Shown here: positions 24,329 through 33,344 of the stretch, piece by piece
Layout: each line of letters starts with the position of its first letter
Numbering within the stretch: position 1 is the first letter of the stretch
Source: Ferrovibrio sp964218355
Lineage (GTDB): Bacteria; Pseudomonadota; Alphaproteobacteria; Ferrovibrionales; Ferrovibrionaceae
Length of the DNA: 64,000 nucleotides
NCBI RefSeq assembly: GCF_964218355.1
Contig: NZ_CAXPMC010000019.1
Location: forward strand, 186,001 to 250,000
Reading direction: 5' to 3'
Notes under the pieces: model-generated
Seen by the model: only the letters and a program-made list of their open reading frames with translations
What the model was told of the DNA's origin: nothing
Databases searched by the model: none
Position numbers and translations under genes: made by a program

Positions 24329-25960
24329 ATGACGCGGTACATCTTCATCACCGGCGGCGTGGTCTCATCCCTTGGCAAAGGTCTGGCTTCGGCGGCTCTC
24401 GGCGCGCTGCTGCAGGCCCGTGGCTATACCGTCCGCCTGCGCAAGCTCGACCCCTATATCAATGTCGATCCGGGCACCATGAGCCCGTATCAGCATGGCG
24501 AGGTCTTCGTCACCGATGACGGGGCCGAGACCGACCTCGATCTCGGCCATTACGAGCGCTTCACCGGCGTGCCAGGGCGCAAGACCGACAACATCACCAC
24601 CGGGCGCATCTACCAGACCGTGATCGCCAGGGAGCGCCGCGGCGACTATCTGGGCGGCACCGTGCAGGTGATCCCGCATATCACCGATGCCATCAAGGAC
24701 TTCATCGCCGACGACCGCGAGGGCGTCGATTTCATGCTGGTGGAAGTGGGCGGCACGGTCGGCGATATCGAGAGCCTGCCCTTCCTGGAGGCGATCCGCC
24801 AGTTCGGGCTGGAAGCCGGGCGCGGCCAGGCGATCTACATCCACTGCACGCTGGTGCCCTACATCGCGGCTTCGGGCGAACTGAAGACCAAGCCGACCCA
24901 GCATTCCGTCAAGGAGCTGCGCTCGATCGGCATTCAGCCGGATATCCTGCTCTGCCGCGCCGACCGCGAGATTCCGCAGGGCGACCGCAAGAAGATGGCC
25001 CTGTTCTGCAACGTGCGCGAAGAGGCGGTGATCCCGGCGCTGGATGTCAGCACCATCTATGCCGCGCCGCTGGCCTATCACGCGGCCGGGCTGGACGTGC
25101 AGGTGCTGCAGGCCTTCGGCGAGGATGCCTCGAAGGAACCCGACCTGTCGGGCTGGGAGAATGTCGTCCAGCGCGTCACCGCCCCCGAAGGCGCGGTGAA
25201 GATCGCCATCGTCGGCAAATATACCGGCCTGAAGGATGCCTACAAATCGCTGGCCGAGGCGCTGGCCCATGGCGGCATCGCCAACAACGTCAAGGTCAAC
25301 ATCGAGTGGATCGAGGCCGAGGCCTTCGAGAAGGACGAGACCGCGCTGGCGGCGCTGGACGGCGTGCATGCGATCCTGGTGCCGGGCGGCTTCGGCGAGC
25401 GCGGTTCGGAAGGCAAGATCCGCGCCGTCACCTTCGCCCGCGAGCGCCAGGTGCCGTATTTCGGCATCTGCTTCGGCATGCAGATGGCGGTGATCGAATA
25501 CGCGCGCTCCAAGGCCGGCATCAAAAAGGCCAGCAGCACCGAATTCGGCCCCGCCGAAGAGCCGCTGGTCGGCCTGATGACCGAGTGGATGCGCGGCAAC
25601 GAGCTGGAACAGCGCAGCAGGGCCGGCGATCTCGGCGGCACCATGCGGCTGGGCGCCTATGACGCGGCGCTGGCCGCCGGCAGCCGGGTGGCGGAAATCT
25701 ACGGCAGCACCACGGTTTCCGAACGCCACCGTCACCGCTACGAGGTCAACACCAAGTATCGCGCGAAGCTGGAGGAATGCGGCCTGGTCTTCTCCGGCAT
25801 GTCGCCCGATGGCCTGCTGCCCGAGATCGTGGAGCTGCCCGACCATCCGTGGTTCATCGGCGTGCAGTATCACCCCGAGCTGAAGTCGAAGCCCTTCGAG
25901 CCGCATCCGCTGTTCGCCAGTTTCGTGAAGGCGGCGCTGGAACAGTCCCGGCTGGTCTAG
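24329..25960 (+). CDS. pyrG: CTP synthase
   Basis: Converts UTP to CTP with glutamine and ATP in pyrimidine synthesis. The 543 residues open with TRYIFITGGVVSSLGKGLASAALG (amidoligase P-loop), then YINVDPGTMSPYQHGEVFVTDDGAETDLDLGHYERF. A C-terminal class I glutamine amidotransferase domain has GGFGERG and the nucleophile Cys in YFGICFGMQMAV, with the His-Glu pair in GVQYHPEL. Length is normal. The ATG at 24329 is chosen because the domain begins at once. There is no sign of the reiterative-transcription leader known from Gram-positives. Confidence 0.97.
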   Translation: MTRYIFITGGVVSSLGKGLASAALGALLQARGYTVRLRKLDPYINVDPGTMSPYQHGEVFVTDDGAETDLDLGHYERFTGVPGRKTDNITTGRIYQTVIARERRGDYLGGTVQVIPHITDAIKDFIADDREGVDFMLVEVGGTVGDIESLPFLEAIRQFGLEAGRGQAIYIHCTLVPYIAASGELKTKPTQHSVKELRSIGIQPDILLCRADREIPQGDRKKMALFCNVREEAVIPALDVSTIYAAPLAYHAAGLDVQVLQAFGEDASKEPDLSGWENVVQRVTAPEGAVKIAIVGKYTGLKDAYKSLAEALAHGGIANNVKVNIEWIEAEAFEKDETALAALDGVHAILVPGGFGERGSEGKIRAVTFARERQVPYFGICFGMQMAVIEYARSKAGIKKASSTEFGPAEEPLVGLMTEWMRGNELEQRSRAGDLGGTMRLGAYDAALAAGSRVAEIYGSTTVSERHRHRYEVNTKYRAKLEECGLVFSGMSPDGLLPEIVELPDHPWFIGVQYHPELKSKPFEPHPLFASFVKAALEQSRLV

Positions 25961-25994
25961 GCCCAGCTGTTTCCGGGCGCAGCTTCGGCACTGG

Positions 25995-26052
25995 GTTCCC
26001 GCTTGCGCGGGAACGACGGTTTCTTTTTCCGTCATCCCCGCGAAAGCGGGGA
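25995..26052. repeat. Paired palindromes after pyrG
   Basis: Two adjacent hairpins: GTTCCCGC-TTGC-GCGGGAAC (25995-26014) and TCCCCGC-GAAA-GCGGGGA (26035-26052), separated by a T-rich stretch GGTTTCTTTTTCC. This is a common type of alphaproteobacterial intergenic element. The first hairpin with its T-run may also end the pyrG transcript. Confidence 0.7.
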
Positions 26053-26183
26053 GCCAGACCCGGGCCAGCGGGCGGCTTGTCAGACCGGGTGGTTTGTTAA
26101 CCGGACTGCCCTATCTCGGCAGGGACAAATCCCGGCCCGGCGCGTATAAGGGTGGCAGGGGCGCGTAGTCAGGAGAAACCGGT

Positions 26184-27029
26184 ATGAGCGACACCCAGAA
26201 TCCAGTCCGCCATGTGAAGGTCGGCGACTTCGAGATCGGCAACGACCTGCCCTTCACCCTGCTGGCCGGGCCCTGCGCCATGGAAAGCCGCGAGCACGCG
26301 CTGGACATGGCCGGCAGCCTGAAGGAAATGACCGACAGGCTCGGCATCAACTTCGTCTACAAGACCTCCTTCGACAAGGCCAACCGCACCTCGATCCGGT
26401 CGAACCGCGGCTTCGGGCTGGAGAATGCGCTGCCGGTCTTCGATGCGGTGCGCAGCGAGATCAAGGTGCCGGTCATCACCGACGTGCACACGGAAGAGCA
26501 GTGCCGCACCGTGGCGCCGCATGTCGACCTGCTGCAGATCCCGGCCTTCCTGTGCCGGCAGACCGACCTTCTGGTCGCCGCCGCCCAGACCGGCAAGCCG
26601 GTCAACGTGAAGAAGGGCCAGTTCCTCGCCCCCTGGGACATGAAGAACATCGTCGAGAAATTCGACTATTGCGGCAACCCGAACGTGATGCTGTGCGAGC
26701 GCGGCGTCAGCTTCGGCTACAACACCCTGGTCAACGACATGCGCGCGCTGCCGATCATGGCCGAGACCGGCTGCCCGGTGGTGTTCGACGCCACCCATTC
26801 GGTGCAGCAGCCGGGCGGCAAGGGCACGGCCTCGGGCGGCGACCGCCGCTTCGTGCCGATCCTCGCCCGCGGCGCCGTCGCCATCGGCGTCGCCGCCGTG
26901 TTCATGGAAACCCACAAGGACCCGGACAGCGCGCCATCCGATGGCCCCAACATGGTGCATTTCGACAAGCTGGAACCGATCCTCGAACAGCTCCTTGAGT
27001 TTGACCATCTGGCGAAGGCAGGGCATTAA
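26184..27029 (+). CDS. kdsA: 3-deoxy-8-phosphooctulonate synthase
   Basis: Condenses phosphoenolpyruvate with arabinose 5-phosphate to KDO 8-phosphate for the lipopolysaccharide core. The 281-residue protein shows LLAGPCAMESREHALDMA, YKTSFDKANRTS, VITDVHTEEQC, LLQIPAFLCRQTDL and VFDATHSVQQPGG. A Cys-free start and the Asn in the CGNPNVMLCERG region suggest the metal-independent class, but I did not test this by alignment. It lies in the conserved order pyrG-kdsA-eno, although three extra genes now stand before eno. Confidence 0.95.
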   Translation: MSDTQNPVRHVKVGDFEIGNDLPFTLLAGPCAMESREHALDMAGSLKEMTDRLGINFVYKTSFDKANRTSIRSNRGFGLENALPVFDAVRSEIKVPVITDVHTEEQCRTVAPHVDLLQIPAFLCRQTDLLVAAAQTGKPVNVKKGQFLAPWDMKNIVEKFDYCGNPNVMLCERGVSFGYNTLVNDMRALPIMAETGCPVVFDATHSVQQPGGKGTASGGDRRFVPILARGAVAIGVAAVFMETHKDPDSAPSDGPNMVHFDKLEPILEQLLEFDHLAKAGH

Positions 27030-27069
27030 GCGGTTAGCCCGTGCGGCTGTCCGCCATCCCCAAAACTGT

Positions 27070-27100
27070 CATGGCCGGGCTTGACCCGGCCATCCACGTT
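27070..27100. repeat. Dispersed palindromic repeat (copy B)
   Basis: Identical over 31 nt to the copy at 17245-17275. It lies just before the lipoprotein gene and is opposed by an inverted copy at 27699-27727 just after it. Confidence 0.85.
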
Positions 27101-27106
27101 TTCAGG

Positions 27107-27685
27107 GTGTCGGTGCTGGCTGTTATTGGCGTTATTCTTGGAGCCTGCGGCGCTCAATCCGAGAATGTCAGGACCGAATGCGAAGCCGGCGAAGAATATT
27201 TCCCACGTGGGACTTTCCAGAACAGGTACGGCAATGCGGGGGAAAGTTATGCGCGCCGATTACGGAATGCAGGGGAGCCTTCGCTTTCTTGCGCTAGGGC
27301 TACAAATACAGAAGCCTACCGGCTGCTGTGGATTCCGAGCTTCTCCAGTGTTGTAGTTGTGCGTATCTTGAGTGAGATGCGCGATTACCGGCTGGAGGCG
27401 ACAGTGATGTCTCCAGCCAATGAGCAGATCTTAAGCAAAATAACTCGGCCGCTTACTGTTGCTGAGTGGCACGAATTCAAAGTGGTTATGAGTGGCACAT
27501 CCTTCTGGAGCATGACACCTACGTCGGACGAACTTCCTGCGACAGACGGCTGGCGATGGATAATCGAAGGCCAGTCTGGTAGCCGCTACCACGCTGTGGA
27601 CCGGCAGGTGAGATCAGGAACCGACTATGAGAAGCTTGGGCTGCGGTTTCTGCAATTGGCTGGAATTCCTCCAAGCGGTCGATAA
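27107..27685 (+). CDS. Putative lipoprotein of unknown function
   Basis: I do not recognise this protein. It begins with a short hydrophobic stretch SVLAVIGVILGAC, where LGAC fits a lipobox, so the mature form would start at that Cys and sit in a membrane facing the periplasm. The remaining about 170 residues are soluble, with no motif I can name. The start is uncertain: a GTG at 27107 gives a lipoprotein signal, while the frame runs back to ATGs at 27071 and 27041 through the repeat (MAGLDPAIHVF), which is probably not coding. Base composition is visibly more AT-rich than in its neighbours, and dispersed repeats in opposite orientation flank it. Transfer as a unit is plausible. Confidence 0.6.
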   Translation: MSVLAVIGVILGACGAQSENVRTECEAGEEYFPRGTFQNRYGNAGESYARRLRNAGEPSLSCARATNTEAYRLLWIPSFSSVVVVRILSEMRDYRLEATVMSPANEQILSKITRPLTVAEWHEFKVVMSGTSFWSMTPTSDELPATDGWRWIIEGQSGSRYHAVDRQVRSGTDYEKLGLRFLQLAGIPPSGR

Positions 27686-27698
27686 AGGCAACAGTAGT

Positions 27699-27727
27699 CG
27701 TGGATGGCCGGGACAGGCCCGGCCATG
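27699..27727. repeat. Dispersed palindromic repeat (copy C, inverted)
   Basis: Reverse-complement copy of the element at 27070-27100, with two differences in the central loop. Together the two copies bracket the lipoprotein gene. Confidence 0.8.
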
Positions 27728-27746
27728 ACATCTGAAGATGCCAAAA

Positions 27747-27857
27747 TCGTCACCCTCGGGCTGGATCCGAGGGTCCACGTCTTCGTAGCCATGGTGTTTG
27801 CAGGTCGGCCCTGCGCGTTGATAGGATGGACCCTCGGGTCCAGCCCGAGGGTGACGA
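27747..27857. repeat. 31-bp inverted repeat with 49-nt centre
   Basis: Arms at 27747-27777 and 27827-27857 are reverse complements with one mismatch; each arm itself contains the dyad CCCTCGG/CCGAGGG. The 49-nt centre contains no gene. The right arm ends 13 bp before the ATG at 27871, so a long hairpin could form in that gene's leader. Confidence 0.85.
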
Positions 27858-27870
27858 CGGGGGAGAACCA

Positions 27871-28158
27871 ATGACCACCGCCCTGCAGGGCGCCTTTGCG
27901 GCGCTGCCGCCGATCCAGAAGGTCACCCTGCTGACCCGGCTGGTGCATGCCGAAACCGAGCGGGCGCGCGGCCTGACCAATCCGGCCGAGCTGCTGGCCA
28001 GCAACGAGCTGGTGCATGGCATCACCGCCTATGTCTGCGCCATCCTCGACGAACGCCGCTCGCCCGAGCAGGATGTGGCCATCCTGCAGGCGCTGGCCGC
28101 CGCGCCGCATCTGCTGGCCGAGCTGGATGCCTGGATGAAGGAACAGGCCGCGGACTGA
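27871..28158 (+). CDS. Small conserved-looking protein of unknown function
   Basis: A 95-residue helical protein starting MTTALQGAFAALPPIQKVTLLTRLVHAETERARG. No family recognised. It has no signal peptide or membrane helix and is rich in Ala, Leu and Glu. A GGGGGAGAA ribosome site precedes the ATG. The frame runs further upstream into the inverted repeat (MDPRVQPEGDD), but that peptide comes from the repeat and is not taken as coding. Confidence 0.6.
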   Translation: MTTALQGAFAALPPIQKVTLLTRLVHAETERARGLTNPAELLASNELVHGITAYVCAILDERRSPEQDVAILQALAAAPHLLAELDAWMKEQAAD

Positions 28159-28253
28159 GCGGCTGCCGCCGCTTCGCCCGAATTCATCCCCGATCCCGCC
28201 ACAATCCGGGCGCCTGATCCGTCCAGGGCAGGTTCATCGGCGGGACGGGACAC

Positions 28254-29408
28254 ATGACGACAATTGGACTCCGGACAGGCTTGCTGGCGCTGGTCGCCAG
28301 TCTGGCGGCATCCCTGTGGCAGGCGGCACCGGCGCTGGCGCGCGATCCGGCCACATTCCACTATCTTGGCGAGACGGCGGGCGATCCGGCCGACCCGCAG
28401 GGCGGGCCGGACACGCCCTTCCTGGTGCCGCAGCGCCACTGGCCGCACTGGATGGCGGCGCTGACCGCCGCCCTGCAGAAGTCGCAGCCGGCCGGGGCGA
28501 CACTGGTGCAGCAGCTTCTGCTGCGTGCGGGCGCCGACCATCCGGCCCGGCTGGCGCTGGTCTGGGACCTGCGCGACACCGCCGATCCCGCCCGGGGCGG
28601 CGCGATGGTGTTCGAGATCCACGACGTTGCCATTGCTGCGGACGGCACGGTCGCGCCGGCGAAACGGCTGAGTGCCGAGGACTGGCTGGTGCGCATCGTC
28701 GAACCCAGCGGCGGCGATCCCTTCGGCACCGGCCGGCCGCTGCTGTTCGTCGAATTCGGGTCCGGCGGTTCCGGCTATGCCGGCTATGAGCTGTCGGTGC
28801 TGGCGCTGGGTGCGGAGATCGACGAGATCACCCCGCGCGACAGCGGCCGGCCGATCCTTGCCGCCGACCTGCAGCGGGATGGCCGTTTCGCCCTGGTCAG
28901 TTCCAACGACCGCTGGGGCAACTATTTCCGGGGCTGCGGCCAGTGCGGCCCGCTGGTGCCGGTCGTATCCGTCTGGCGCGAGGGCGGCCTCGCCGAAGCC
29001 TGCCGCGACTTCCAGGCCTATTACGAGGCGCGGATGGATTTCTCCTACCGCGCCATGCGGTCTGGCCGCGAGCGGGGCAGCATCGAGGATTTCCTGTGGA
29101 ACCGCGCCGAACTGGTGCTGAACCTGCTGCAGGCCGGCCGGCTGGAGGAGGCCGCCTATGAATACGGCCTGATGATCGACGAGGCCGACGGCGTGCGGCG
29201 CCAGCTCGGCGAGGCCCGTGCCGACCAGCCGCAATACCGCCAGGGCATCGACAGCGCCGCCGCCGAATGGCTGCAGCGGGTGCAGGCGGATTTCGAGCCG
29301 CTGTTCCGCGCCGTCGGGGCCGCCGCCGACCGCGCCTGTCCGCTGCAGGCCGGCGAGGGCCCGGCCCGGGCCTATGGCTTCGTCGCCCGGGTGAACCGGG
29401 CGCGCTGA
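28254..29408 (+). CDS. Exported protein of unknown function
   Basis: A 384-residue protein with a clear Sec signal peptide (TGLLALVASLAASLWQAAPALA, cleavage after ALA). The mature part contains paired Cys in FRGCGQCGPLVP and an extended C-terminal helical region (SIEDFLWNRAELVLNLLQAGRLEEAAYEYGLMIDEAD) that may form a TPR-like hairpin. No catalytic motif is recognised. It faces convergently the peroxiredoxin-like gene, 25 bp away. Confidence 0.72.
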   Translation: MTTIGLRTGLLALVASLAASLWQAAPALARDPATFHYLGETAGDPADPQGGPDTPFLVPQRHWPHWMAALTAALQKSQPAGATLVQQLLLRAGADHPARLALVWDLRDTADPARGGAMVFEIHDVAIAADGTVAPAKRLSAEDWLVRIVEPSGGDPFGTGRPLLFVEFGSGGSGYAGYELSVLALGAEIDEITPRDSGRPILAADLQRDGRFALVSSNDRWGNYFRGCGQCGPLVPVVSVWREGGLAEACRDFQAYYEARMDFSYRAMRSGRERGSIEDFLWNRAELVLNLLQAGRLEEAAYEYGLMIDEADGVRRQLGEARADQPQYRQGIDSAAAEWLQRVQADFEPLFRAVGAAADRACPLQAGEGPARAYGFVARVNRAR

Positions 29409-29433
29409 CGGGCCGGGTGCGCCGGGACCGGCG

Positions 29434-29970
29434 TCAGGCGGCGACTTCGCCGCGGGCCGGATAATCCTTGGCCACCACGAAGTCGATGGCGTTCAGGATG
29501 TCGGCAAATTGCGGCCGGGCAAACGGCATGGTCTGCACGCTGGCGAAATACAGCGTGCCGTCCGGCCGGATCAGGAACAGGCCCGGTTCGCTGAACTGTG
29601 CCGGCTCTTCCACGCCGATCGAGGTCTTGCCGCGGCCCGCCGAGACATAGAGGCCCCATTCGCGGGCCTTCGGCAGCGGCAGGCCGTAGCCGAGCGTCAG
29701 GCCATCGAGGCCCCATTCGGTCTTCGTGCGGGTGGCGCGTTCCTCGTCGTCGCTGCTGAGCGCGATCACGGAGACGCCGCGCTTCTCGAAATCGGGCAGC
29801 TTCGTCTGCAGGTCGCGCAGCTGGGTGCGGCAGATCGGGCAGTGCAGGCCGCGGAAGAACACCACCAGGGTGAACCGGGCCGGCTGCTGCGCCGCCAGCG
29901 ACCAGGCGGGGCCGCCTGCGGTGGGAACGTCCAGGGCGGGGACGGGCTGGCGCGGCATCAGACGGGTCAT
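29434..29970 (-). CDS. Peroxiredoxin-like AhpC/TSA-family protein
   Basis: A 178-residue thioredoxin-fold protein of the peroxiredoxin-like group. After an N-terminal strand comes FTLVVFFRGLHCPICRTQLRDLQ, where Cys44 and Cys47 form a CxxC at the peroxidatic position, then VSVIALSSDDEERA and GLFLIRPDGTLYFASVQ. Such proteins probably reduce peroxides or act as thiol oxidoreductases. The ATG at 29970 is chosen because the family similarity starts there; the frame continues upstream without support. Confidence 0.85.
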   Translation of the reverse strand: MTRLMPRQPVPALDVPTAGGPAWSLAAQQPARFTLVVFFRGLHCPICRTQLRDLQTKLPDFEKRGVSVIALSSDDEERATRTKTEWGLDGLTLGYGLPLPKAREWGLYVSAGRGKTSIGVEEPAQFSEPGLFLIRPDGTLYFASVQTMPFARPQFADILNAIDFVVAKDYPARGEVAA

Positions 29971-30182
29971 CGGGTATTTCCCCTTGCTGGGTTGTGGTTT
30001 GTGGCCTCTCACGGCCCGGACAGTCAGTTCAGGACAGTCAGTTAACGCAGGCCGGCGGGAAAGCGGCATAACACCTGCGTGATCCCCCCGCAGGCGGAAG
30101 CCTTGCCCGCCTGCGCCCGGCGGGCTATCCCTTCGGCCGGTTTTCCGTCTTTCCTTCCGGCCAGAACAAGGGGTTTTCCGCC

Positions 30183-31463
30183 ATGAGCGGCATCACCGAC
30201 ATCGTCGCCCGCGAAATTCTCGATTCCCGCGGCAATCCGACCGTCGAGGTCGACGTGCATCTCGAATCCGGCGCCATGGGCCGCGCCGCGGTCCCTTCGG
30301 GTGCCTCGACCGGTGCCCATGAGGCGGTCGAGCTGCGCGACGGCGACAAGCAGCGCTATCTGGGCAAGGGCGTGCTGAAGGCCGTGCAGGCGGTGAATGG
30401 CGAGATCTTCGATGCGCTGTCGGGCATCGAGGCGGCCGAGCAGCTGAAGATCGACAGCATGATGATCGAGCTGGACGGCACGCCGAACAAGGCGCGGCTG
30501 GGTGCGAATGCGATTCTGGGTGTGAGCATGGCCGTGGCCAAGGCGGCTGCCGAGGAAGCCGGCCTGCCGCTGTACCGCTATGTCGGCGGCGCGGCCGCGC
30601 ATGTGCTGCCGGTGCCGATGATGAACATCATCAATGGCGGCGCCCATGCCGACAATCCGATCGACGTGCAGGAATTCATGATTATGCCGGTGGCGGCGCC
30701 GAGCATCGCCGATGCCGTGCGCATGGGCGCCGAGGTGTTCCATACGCTGAAGAAGAAGCTGAAGGATGCCGGCCACAATACCAATGTAGGCGACGAGGGC
30801 GGCTTCGCGCCGAACCTGCCGAGCACCCGCGGCGCGCTTGATTTCATCATGCAGGCCATCGAGGCCGCCGGCTACAGGGCCGGCAAGGATGTGATGATCG
30901 CGCTGGATGCCGCCAGCACCGAATTCTTCAAGGACGGCCAGTATCATCTGGATGGTGAGAACCTGAAGCTGTCGCCCTCCGATATGGTGAAATACTGGGC
31001 CAAGCTGGTCGGCGACTATCCGATCGTCTCCATCGAGGACGGCATGGCCGAAGACGACTGGGCCGGCTGGAAGGAACTGACCGACGTGATCGGCGGCAGG
31101 TGCCAGCTGGTCGGCGACGATCTCTTCGTCACCAACCCGAAGCGTCTGGCCGATGGCATCGAGAAGGGCGTCGGCAACGCGATCCTGGTCAAGGTGAACC
31201 AGATCGGCACCCTGTCCGAGACGCTGGAAGCCGTCGAGCTGGCGCACAAGAACGGCTACCGCGCCGTGATGTCGCACCGCTCGGGCGAGACCGAGGACAG
31301 CACCATCGCCGATCTCGCGGTCGCCACCAATTGCGGCCAGATCAAGACCGGTTCGCTGGCCCGCTCCGACCGCATGGCCAAGTACAACCAGCTGATCCGC
31401 ATCGAGCAGGAACTCGAGGCGGCGGCGAAATATCCGGGCCTGGCCGCCCTGAAGCGGCGCTGA
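30183..31463 (+). CDS. eno: Enolase
   Basis: Interconverts 2-phosphoglycerate and phosphoenolpyruvate; also a degradosome partner in some bacteria. The 426-residue protein carries the N-terminal GREILDSRGNPTVEVDV-type motif (here AREILDSRGNPTVEVDV), SGASTGAHEAVELRDGD (mobile loop Ser), the metal ligands in ALDAASTEF, PIVSIEDGMAEDDW and LVGDDLFVTN, the catalytic Lys in LVKVNQIGTLSET, and the signature VMSHRSGETED. Length is normal. No clear promoter was identified in the 200 bp upstream. Confidence 0.97.
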   Translation: MSGITDIVAREILDSRGNPTVEVDVHLESGAMGRAAVPSGASTGAHEAVELRDGDKQRYLGKGVLKAVQAVNGEIFDALSGIEAAEQLKIDSMMIELDGTPNKARLGANAILGVSMAVAKAAAEEAGLPLYRYVGGAAAHVLPVPMMNIINGGAHADNPIDVQEFMIMPVAAPSIADAVRMGAEVFHTLKKKLKDAGHNTNVGDEGGFAPNLPSTRGALDFIMQAIEAAGYRAGKDVMIALDAASTEFFKDGQYHLDGENLKLSPSDMVKYWAKLVGDYPIVSIEDGMAEDDWAGWKELTDVIGGRCQLVGDDLFVTNPKRLADGIEKGVGNAILVKVNQIGTLSETLEAVELAHKNGYRAVMSHRSGETEDSTIADLAVATNCGQIKTGSLARSDRMAKYNQLIRIEQELEAAAKYPGLAALKRR

Positions 31464-31465
31464 GC

Positions 31466-31828
31466 ATGCATCGCGCCGGGTCTTCACTCCCGGTTGCGCT
31501 GGTCGCCCTGCTGATGGCGGGAGCGGCGATGGCGCAGGCGGTGACGGTGCGGCCCGGCATGATCCTCGGCCGCTGGGCGATCAATCCTGCCGCCTGCGAG
31601 GCTGGCGAGCTGCTGGAATTCACCCAGGAAGGCGGCTTCCGTTCGACGCTGGACGAGGGCGATCCGCGCGAGGGCCGCGTCCGCACCGAGCGCGACAAGA
31701 TCATCCTGATCGATGCCGAGCAGCCGGACCGCGAGCTGGCGCTGGTGGTATTCGACCTGACCCCGCAGAAGCTGGTGGCTTTCGACGAGACCATCGAGGC
31801 CGACCGCATGCTGGTGCGCTGCCGCTGA
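31466..31828 (+). CDS. Small periplasmic protein of unknown function
   Basis: A 120-residue protein with a Sec signal peptide (LPVALVALLMAGAAMAQA, cleavage after AMA or AQA). The mature 95 residues look beta-rich (GRWAINPAACEAGELLEFTQEGGF...KIILIDAEQPDRELALVVFDLTPQKLVAFDETIEADRMLVRC) with two Cys that could form a disulfide. It is reminiscent of small lipocalin-like domains, but this is only a guess. It starts 3 bp after the eno stop and is probably co-transcribed with eno. Confidence 0.7.
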   Translation: MHRAGSSLPVALVALLMAGAAMAQAVTVRPGMILGRWAINPAACEAGELLEFTQEGGFRSTLDEGDPREGRVRTERDKIILIDAEQPDRELALVVFDLTPQKLVAFDETIEADRMLVRCR

Positions 31829-31955
31829 GGATTGTGCACCGCGGCGCCGGATTGCGACATCCGTCACAGCCCAGCCGTGGAACCGGGTGCTAGGTTTGCC
31901 TGCCGGGCGGAACAGTGCCGCCGCGGCCGGTGCGACCCGGCGGCAGGGAGACGTG

Positions 31956-33344
31956 ATGAATCGGCAGCCAGACACGGCGGCGCGGTTGTGGCAGCGCCGC
32001 GGCCCGCGCACCCGGCTCGAGGCCCGTATCCACCGGGCCATTGCCGACGAGGAGCAGCGCGGCCTGGTTTTCGCCTTCCGCGCCCGGCTGGTGGCGGTGC
32101 TTGCGGTGATGCTGTGGCTGGTGCTGGCAATCGAGCCCGAACGCCAAGTCTACTATCTCTCGGTCAGCCTGCTTCTGCTCCTGCTGGGGGTGGTTCCGTA
32201 TCTGCTGCGCCGGCACCGCTATGCCGTACCGCTGCGTCTGGCCTTCGTGCTGCTCGATGCCATTCTGGTTACGGCAGTGGTCATCCTGCCGCCACCGGGC
32301 CATATCGATTCCGGCTTTCCGATCCAGATGCGGGTGCGCGGACCGGAATTCCTCTATCTCATCCTGCTGATCGTCGGTGCGGCGCTGTCCTACTCGCCGC
32401 TGCAGGTGATCTGGACCGGCTTCTGCGCGGTGGCGGCGTGGGGAACTGGCGTGCTGCTGGTGCTGCTGCGTCCTGACACGCTGCCCTACGATCCGGTACA
32501 GGCGGAATCATCGCAGGCCCTGCTGGGCATGATCGTCGATCCCCATTTCGTCAGCATCTTCACCCTGATGAACCAGATGGTGCTGGCGGTGATTGCCACC
32601 GCGATCCTGGCGGCGGCGGTCTGGCGCTCCCGCCGCATGCTGCTGCGCCAGACCCGGGCCGAGATCGCCCGTGCCGATCTGGCGCGTTATGTCTCGCCCG
32701 ATGTGGCCGATGCCATCATCGCCTCCGAGCGGCCGTTCGGCGTGCCGACCACCCGCGAGGTGGCGATACTGTTTGCCGATATCGTCGGGTTCACGGCGAT
32801 GTCGGAACAGCTGCCGCCGGACCGGGTGGTGCGGCTGCTGAAGAGCTTCCACGAACGCGGCAGCCGCGTGGTGTTCGGCCATGGCGGCTCGCTCGACAAG
32901 TATATGGGAGACGGCTTCCTGGCCACCTTCGGGGCGATTGCCGCAGCCCCTGACTCGGCTGCCCGCGCCTTGCGCTGCGCCGTCGACCTGCAGGCCGAGA
33001 TCGACCGCTGGAATGCCAAGCGGGCGGCGCGGGGCGCCGATACCGTGCGGCTGTCGGTCGGCGTGCATTGCGGGCCGGTGGTGGTGGGCAATATCGGTGG
33101 CGACCGGCGGCTGGAATTCACCGTGCTGGGCGACACCGTCAACATCACCAGCCGGCTGGAGGCGCTGACCCGCGAGCTGGATTGCCGGATCGCGGTCTCG
33201 GCCGCCTGCCTGGCGACGGCGCGGGACAGTGCGCCCGACCTGCCGGCCTTTGCCGCGGCCGGCGCCGTGCATCTGCCGGGCCGGCAGCAGAGCGTGGAGG
33301 TCTGTGTCTGGCCGGCCGGGACGGCGGCGAAACCCGGTCAGTAG
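31956..33344 (+). CDS. Membrane-bound class III adenylate/guanylate cyclase
   Basis: A 462-residue protein. The N-terminal half has about five or six membrane helices (for example LVAVLAVMLWLVLAI and VSLLLLLLGVVPYLL). The C-terminal half is a class III cyclase catalytic domain: ILFADIVGFTAMSE and DKYMGDGFLATFG give the two metal-binding Asp residues, and LGDTVNITSRLEAL the transition-state Asn and Arg. It should make cAMP (or cGMP) from the inner membrane in response to an unknown signal. The ATG at 31956 follows GCAGGGAG. Its last 7 bp overlap the convergent DUF350 gene. Confidence 0.9.
   Translation: MNRQPDTAARLWQRRGPRTRLEARIHRAIADEEQRGLVFAFRARLVAVLAVMLWLVLAIEPERQVYYLSVSLLLLLLGVVPYLLRRHRYAVPLRLAFVLLDAILVTAVVILPPPGHIDSGFPIQMRVRGPEFLYLILLIVGAALSYSPLQVIWTGFCAVAAWGTGVLLVLLRPDTLPYDPVQAESSQALLGMIVDPHFVSIFTLMNQMVLAVIATAILAAAVWRSRRMLLRQTRAEIARADLARYVSPDVADAIIASERPFGVPTTREVAILFADIVGFTAMSEQLPPDRVVRLLKSFHERGSRVVFGHGGSLDKYMGDGFLATFGAIAAAPDSAARALRCAVDLQAEIDRWNAKRAARGADTVRLSVGVHCGPVVVGNIGGDRRLEFTVLGDTVNITSRLEALTRELDCRIAVSAACLATARDSAPDLPAFAAAGAVHLPGRQQSVEVCVWPAGTAAKPGQ

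Noticed and set aside
27041..27106. N-terminal extension MAGLDPAIHVF on the lipoprotein gene, and MDPRVQPEGDD before the 27871 gene
   Set aside because: Both peptides are translations of dispersed intergenic repeats and are unlikely to be real protein.
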